Source of the DNA: Dyadobacter frigoris
GTDB taxonomy: Bacteria; Bacteroidota; Bacteroidia; Cytophagales; Spirosomataceae
Direction of reading: 5' to 3'
Assembly: GCF_005280585.1 (NCBI RefSeq)
Contig: NZ_SZVO01000002.1
Location: 319,005 to 383,004, forward strand
DNA: 64,000 nucleotides
Below, piece by piece: positions 61,264 to 64,000 of this stretch. Numbering within the stretch: position 1 is the first letter of the stretch; every line of letters starts with the position of its first letter. Both the position numbers and the translations under genes were made by a program. The notes beneath the pieces were generated by a model. That model had not been told where the DNA came from and searched no databases. It saw only the letters and a list, made by a program, of their open reading frames with translations.

Positions 61264-62547
61264 TTAGAGACCAGTCGCTACGGTCACAAGACCACGTTCA
61301 GCGATTAATCCATTTCTTACTTTAAGATCTCTGAAAAGTCCGATAGGATCAAGTGAACCTCCGCTATGTAACATTGCTTCGCGCACCAACGGACGAACAT
61401 CTGTTCTAAAAGCGTTTTGCAATAATTGTTGTGCCAAAACAACGTCATTTTCACCTCTTGCTATTTCCAGTTTTTTACTGTCTAAAATTAGCGCCTGAGC
61501 GTAAGACAACAGAATTGCTTCAACAGATTGAAGTAAATCTTCCAAAGGATCTTTTACATTATGGCTTGCATCGATCATCCAGGCGAATCCATCGCTGCCT
61601 TTTCCGGCACGTTTCATTCCCTCTACCAGTTCCACGAAAATCAGGAACAGCATATATGGACGAATACTTCCAACAGTCAAATCATCATCACCATATTTGG
61701 AATCATTGAAATGGAAACCAGCCAAACGGCCTTCCATCATCAAAGTCGCTACAATTTGTTCAATATTGGCATTTGGCAAATGATGGCCCAAATCTACCAG
61801 TACATCTGCTTTTGGCCCCAGTTTTTGGCAAAACAATAAGGAACTTCCCCAATCCTGGATAACGGTTGAATAGAAATTCGGCTCGTACGCTTTGTATTCC
61901 ACAAAAACTTTCCAATCCTCTGGCAACGCCGCGTAGATTTCCTGCAACGATTCCAGTGTATTCTGAAATGATTTTACAAAATTGGATTGACCCGGAAAAC
62001 AAGATCCGTCTGAAAGCCAGATCGATAAGGCTTTCGAACCTAATTCTTTTCCGTACTTAATTACTTCAATATTGTGATCAACCGCCTGTTTACGCACTTT
62101 TGGATCCACGTGTGAAAGTGAACCGTATTTATAAGACAATTCCTGGTTTTTCTGATCCTGGAATGTATTTGAATTTACAGCATCAAATTTCAGATCAAGC
62201 GAAGAAGCCAATTGAATTATCGCATCAGCATCTTTTGGAATATCCCAGGGAATATGCAAAGAGATTGATCCGCTGGAACGGTTCAATGCGTGCAAAATCC
62301 CTACATCTTCAATTTTTTCCTCTAACGAACCTGGCTCGCCTGCACCAGAAAAACGGCCGAAACGTGTTCCGCCAGTTCCCAAAGCCCAGCTCGGAATAGC
62401 AACCTGAAATGCCTGCAAAGTTTTTACAATCGCATTGGCATCGATGCCTTGTTCGCCCAGTTGTTCTTTTAGAAAAATGAACTGGTTGTTATGTTTTCCC
62501 AGCAAACCTTCATTATGCTGGTCTATCCGATATTGTTCTATTTTCAT
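61264..62547 (-). CDS. rhaI: L-rhamnose isomerase (RhaI type)
   Basis: A 427-residue TIM-barrel enzyme of the Pseudomonas stutzeri-type L-rhamnose/D-allose isomerases, distinct from the E. coli RhaA. Metal- and substrate-site segments are VFVEYKAYEPNFYST, VLVDLGHHLPNANIEQIV and GFHFNDSKYGDDDLTVG, with AWMIDASHNVKDPLE near the end. It converts L-rhamnose to L-rhamnulose, the first catabolic step. The aldolase/dehydrogenase fusion lies immediately upstream on the same strand, 126 bp away across a terminator-like hairpin. No rhamnulokinase is in the window. Confidence 0.93.
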   Translation of the reverse strand: MKIEQYRIDQHNEGLLGKHNNQFIFLKEQLGEQGIDANAIVKTLQAFQVAIPSWALGTGGTRFGRFSGAGEPGSLEEKIEDVGILHALNRSSGSISLHIPWDIPKDADAIIQLASSLDLKFDAVNSNTFQDQKNQELSYKYGSLSHVDPKVRKQAVDHNIEVIKYGKELGSKALSIWLSDGSCFPGQSNFVKSFQNTLESLQEIYAALPEDWKVFVEYKAYEPNFYSTVIQDWGSSLLFCQKLGPKADVLVDLGHHLPNANIEQIVATLMMEGRLAGFHFNDSKYGDDDLTVGSIRPYMLFLIFVELVEGMKRAGKGSDGFAWMIDASHNVKDPLEDLLQSVEAILLSYAQALILDSKKLEIARGENDVVLAQQLLQNAFRTDVRPLVREAMLHSGGSLDPIGLFRDLKVRNGLIAERGLVTVATGL

Positions 62548-62620
62548 CTTTTTAGCATTAAAGATTTTGAAATATGCCTGATAAAAACGGCTTTGAAAAT
62601 TGAAATATCATTATAAAACG

Positions 62621-62661
62621 AAAGCTGTGCCAAAAGCAGAATCTACTTTTGACACAGCTTT
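62621..62661 (-). terminator. Hairpin between the rhamnulose aldolase and rhaI genes
   Basis: 16-nt arms at 62621-62636 and 62646-62661, with a 9-nt loop, follow the aldolase gene stop by 12 bp. The one irregular pair is C-A as plus RNA but G-U as minus RNA. A T-run follows. It could end or attenuate the aldolase transcript before rhaI. Confidence 0.8.
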
Positions 62662-62673
62662 TTATTTCAAATG

Positions 62674-64000
62674 CTAGCGAACAAATGCCGCAGGAACACC
62701 ACCGTCAATATTCAGAACATTTCCGGTACTCTTTCCTAACAACCCGCCAACGAATACAAAAACTCCGTTTGCTATATCTTCTGTATGAATTTCAGCATTC
62801 AAAACCGTACGTTTTGCATAATATGCCGGTAATTCTTCGATTTTGATACCGTAAGCTTTTGCACGTCCAGCTGCCCAACCGCTTTCCCAGATTTTACTTC
62901 CGGAAATTACAGCATCAGGGTTAACCACGTTCACACGGATTTTATCAGCACCTAATTCTGCTGCCAAAAGACGTGTCATATGCTGCTGAGCTGCTTTTGC
63001 AGTTCCGTAAGCCACATTATTTGGTCCCGAAACCAGGCCGTTTTTACTTGCAATGTTGATGATATCACCGCCCAAACCTTGTTGACGCATGATCGCCACA
63101 GCTTCCTGAGAAACCAGGAACTGGCCTTTTACCAAAACATCCTGCAAAATATCCCAGTCTTTAATGGTCGTTTCAGCAAGCGGTTTTGAAATCGAAAGTC
63201 CGGCGCAGTTCACCACGATATCCACGCCACCGAATTTCAGTTTTGTAACATGGAAAGCTGCTTTAATCTGATCGACTTCCAGAACGTTTGCATTGGCAGT
63301 TGCAGAGAAATCCTTACCGAATTTGCTATCAAACTCGCTTTTCGTTTCTGCAAGCGCTTTTTCATCAATATCAGAAATCACTACGCAAGCGCCTTCTTCC
63401 AGGAATTTCTGAGCAATTGCTTTTCCAATTCCACCTGATCCGCCGGTAACGATAGCCACTTTACGGGAAAGTGATTTTTCTTTCGGCATACGCTGCAATT
63501 TCGCTTCTTCCAGCAACCAGTACTCAATATCGAAAGCTTCCTGTTCCGGTAAAGAAACGTAAGAAGAAACCGCTTCCGCGCCTTTCATTACATTGATTGC
63601 ATTGGTATAAAATTCAGCCGCAACACGTGCAGTTTGTTTGTCCTTTGCGAAAGAGAACATACCAACGCCAGGATATAAAATAATAACCGGATTAGGGTCA
63701 CGAACGGCCGGACTATTATCATGTTTACAACGATCGTAGTAAGCCTGATAATCGGCACGGTATGCTTCGAATTGCGGACGGATATGATCTAAAATTGCTG
63801 TCGCATCCGACCCCAGTGTTTCCGCAGGAAGGTCAAGAACCAACGGACGGATTTTCGTGCGAAGAAAGTGATCCGGGCAACTTGTTCCCAATGGAGCCAG
63901 TTTATCCAGATCATTACTATTGATAAATTCCAAAACGCGGGAATCATCTGTAAAATGCCCAACCATTGTCTGACGATCCGAAGCCAAACCTCTCAGGTAA
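62674..64000 (-). CDS. rhaD: Rhamnulose-1-phosphate aldolase/lactaldehyde dehydrogenase fusion (5' part cut by window edge)
   Basis: The open frame continues past the right edge, so the start is missing; about 440 codons are present of a protein usually near 700. The visible first 170 residues are the C-terminal part of a class-II aldolase (LGTSCPDHFLRTKIRPLVLD, VILYPGVGMFSFAKDKQTARVAAEFY). Residues about 178-437 are a short-chain dehydrogenase: AIVTGGSGGIG, NCAGLS, and AYGTAKAA with the catalytic Tyr-x3-Lys. It should split L-rhamnulose-1-phosphate to DHAP and L-lactaldehyde and oxidise the latter to L-lactate. An internal TTG at 63987 is not the real start. Confidence 0.92.
   Translation of the reverse strand, partial: YLRGLASDRQTMVGHFTDDSRVLEFINSNDLDKLAPLGTSCPDHFLRTKIRPLVLDLPAETLGSDATAILDHIRPQFEAYRADYQAYYDRCKHDNSPAVRDPNPVIILYPGVGMFSFAKDKQTARVAAEFYTNAINVMKGAEAVSSYVSLPEQEAFDIEYWLLEEAKLQRMPKEKSLSRKVAIVTGGSGGIGKAIAQKFLEEGACVVISDIDEKALAETKSEFDSKFGKDFSATANANVLEVDQIKAAFHVTKLKFGGVDIVVNCAGLSISKPLAETTIKDWDILQDVLVKGQFLVSQEAVAIMRQQGLGGDIINIASKNGLVSGPNNVAYGTAKAAQQHMTRLLAAELGADKIRVNVVNPDAVISGSKIWESGWAAGRAKAYGIKIEELPAYYAKRTVLNAEIHTEDIANGVFVFVGGLLGKSTGNVLNIDGGVPAAFVR

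Noticed and set aside
62674..63987. A complete SDR gene starting at TTG 63987
   Set aside because: The frame continues upstream to the window edge with aldolase-like residues (LRGLASDRQ), so this is an internal codon of a larger fusion.

Overview
The window looks like chromosomal DNA of a Bacteroidota bacterium of the order Cytophagales, most likely the Spirosomataceae (Dyadobacter-like). The evidence is a SusC/SusD pair, a TonB receptor with a DUF4249 partner, many lipoproteins, TAnnTTTG-type -7 boxes, weak Shine-Dalgarno sequences, PVC-type dehydrogenases, tandem VCBS/ASPIC-UnbV lipoproteins, and rhamnose genes of the RhaI plus aldolase/dehydrogenase-fusion type. The genus is an inference. 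I see no rRNA, tRNA, insertion sequence, prophage or CRISPR array. Both window edges cut a gene.

Layout. 1-6.6 kb (minus) is a heavy-metal efflux cassette: a small Cys/His protein, an RND pump fused to its own TolC-like channel, a lipoprotein adaptor, and a partial NicO-like membrane protein. 6.6-7.4 kb is a toxin-antitoxin pair with a perfect 28-bp palindrome in front. 7.4-10.8 kb (minus) holds a UPF0323 lipoprotein, a glutathionylspermidine-synthase-like ligase and a GH30 glycosidase. 11-24.8 kb is a mosaic of single metabolic and secreted genes: a PLP enzyme, an M23 peptidase, an aldo/keto reductase, a small glycogen-binding-like domain, a TIM-barrel isomerase, two tandem PVC-type dehydrogenases, an ABM monooxygenase and an esterase. 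25.1-29 kb (minus) is a molybdenum cofactor operon moeA-moaD-moaE-moaCB-moaA. 29.4-36.3 kb carries a lytic transglycosylase, a cyclophilin, an SSS symporter, an HExxH protein, purH and an atypical SDR.

36.3-53.2 kb is a 17-kb block read entirely leftwards: SusC, SusD, a strong terminator, two ~1120-residue VCBS/ASPIC-UnbV lipoproteins, then a tightly packed kelch lipoprotein, DUF4249 lipoprotein and TonB receptor trio, and a small lipoprotein. It looks like one or two outer-membrane uptake systems of unknown substrate and is the best candidate here for undescribed biology. 53.6-64 kb carries a FAD/Fe-S oxidoreductase, an MFS transporter, arfB, a DUF6600 low-complexity protein, and an L-rhamnose catabolic locus (GntR regulator, rhaI, partial aldolase/dehydrogenase fusion).

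Non-coding structure is rich. There are about a dozen strong intrinsic terminators, several of which form full stems only as minus-strand RNA because G-U wobble replaces A-C mismatch. Other signals are a 104-bp long-stem inverted repeat, two heptanucleotide arrays, a LytTR-like direct repeat in front of a small secreted protein, and a small orphan antitoxin-like gene missed by length-limited gene finding. All calls rest on reading the sequence and remembered family features; no database search was run.
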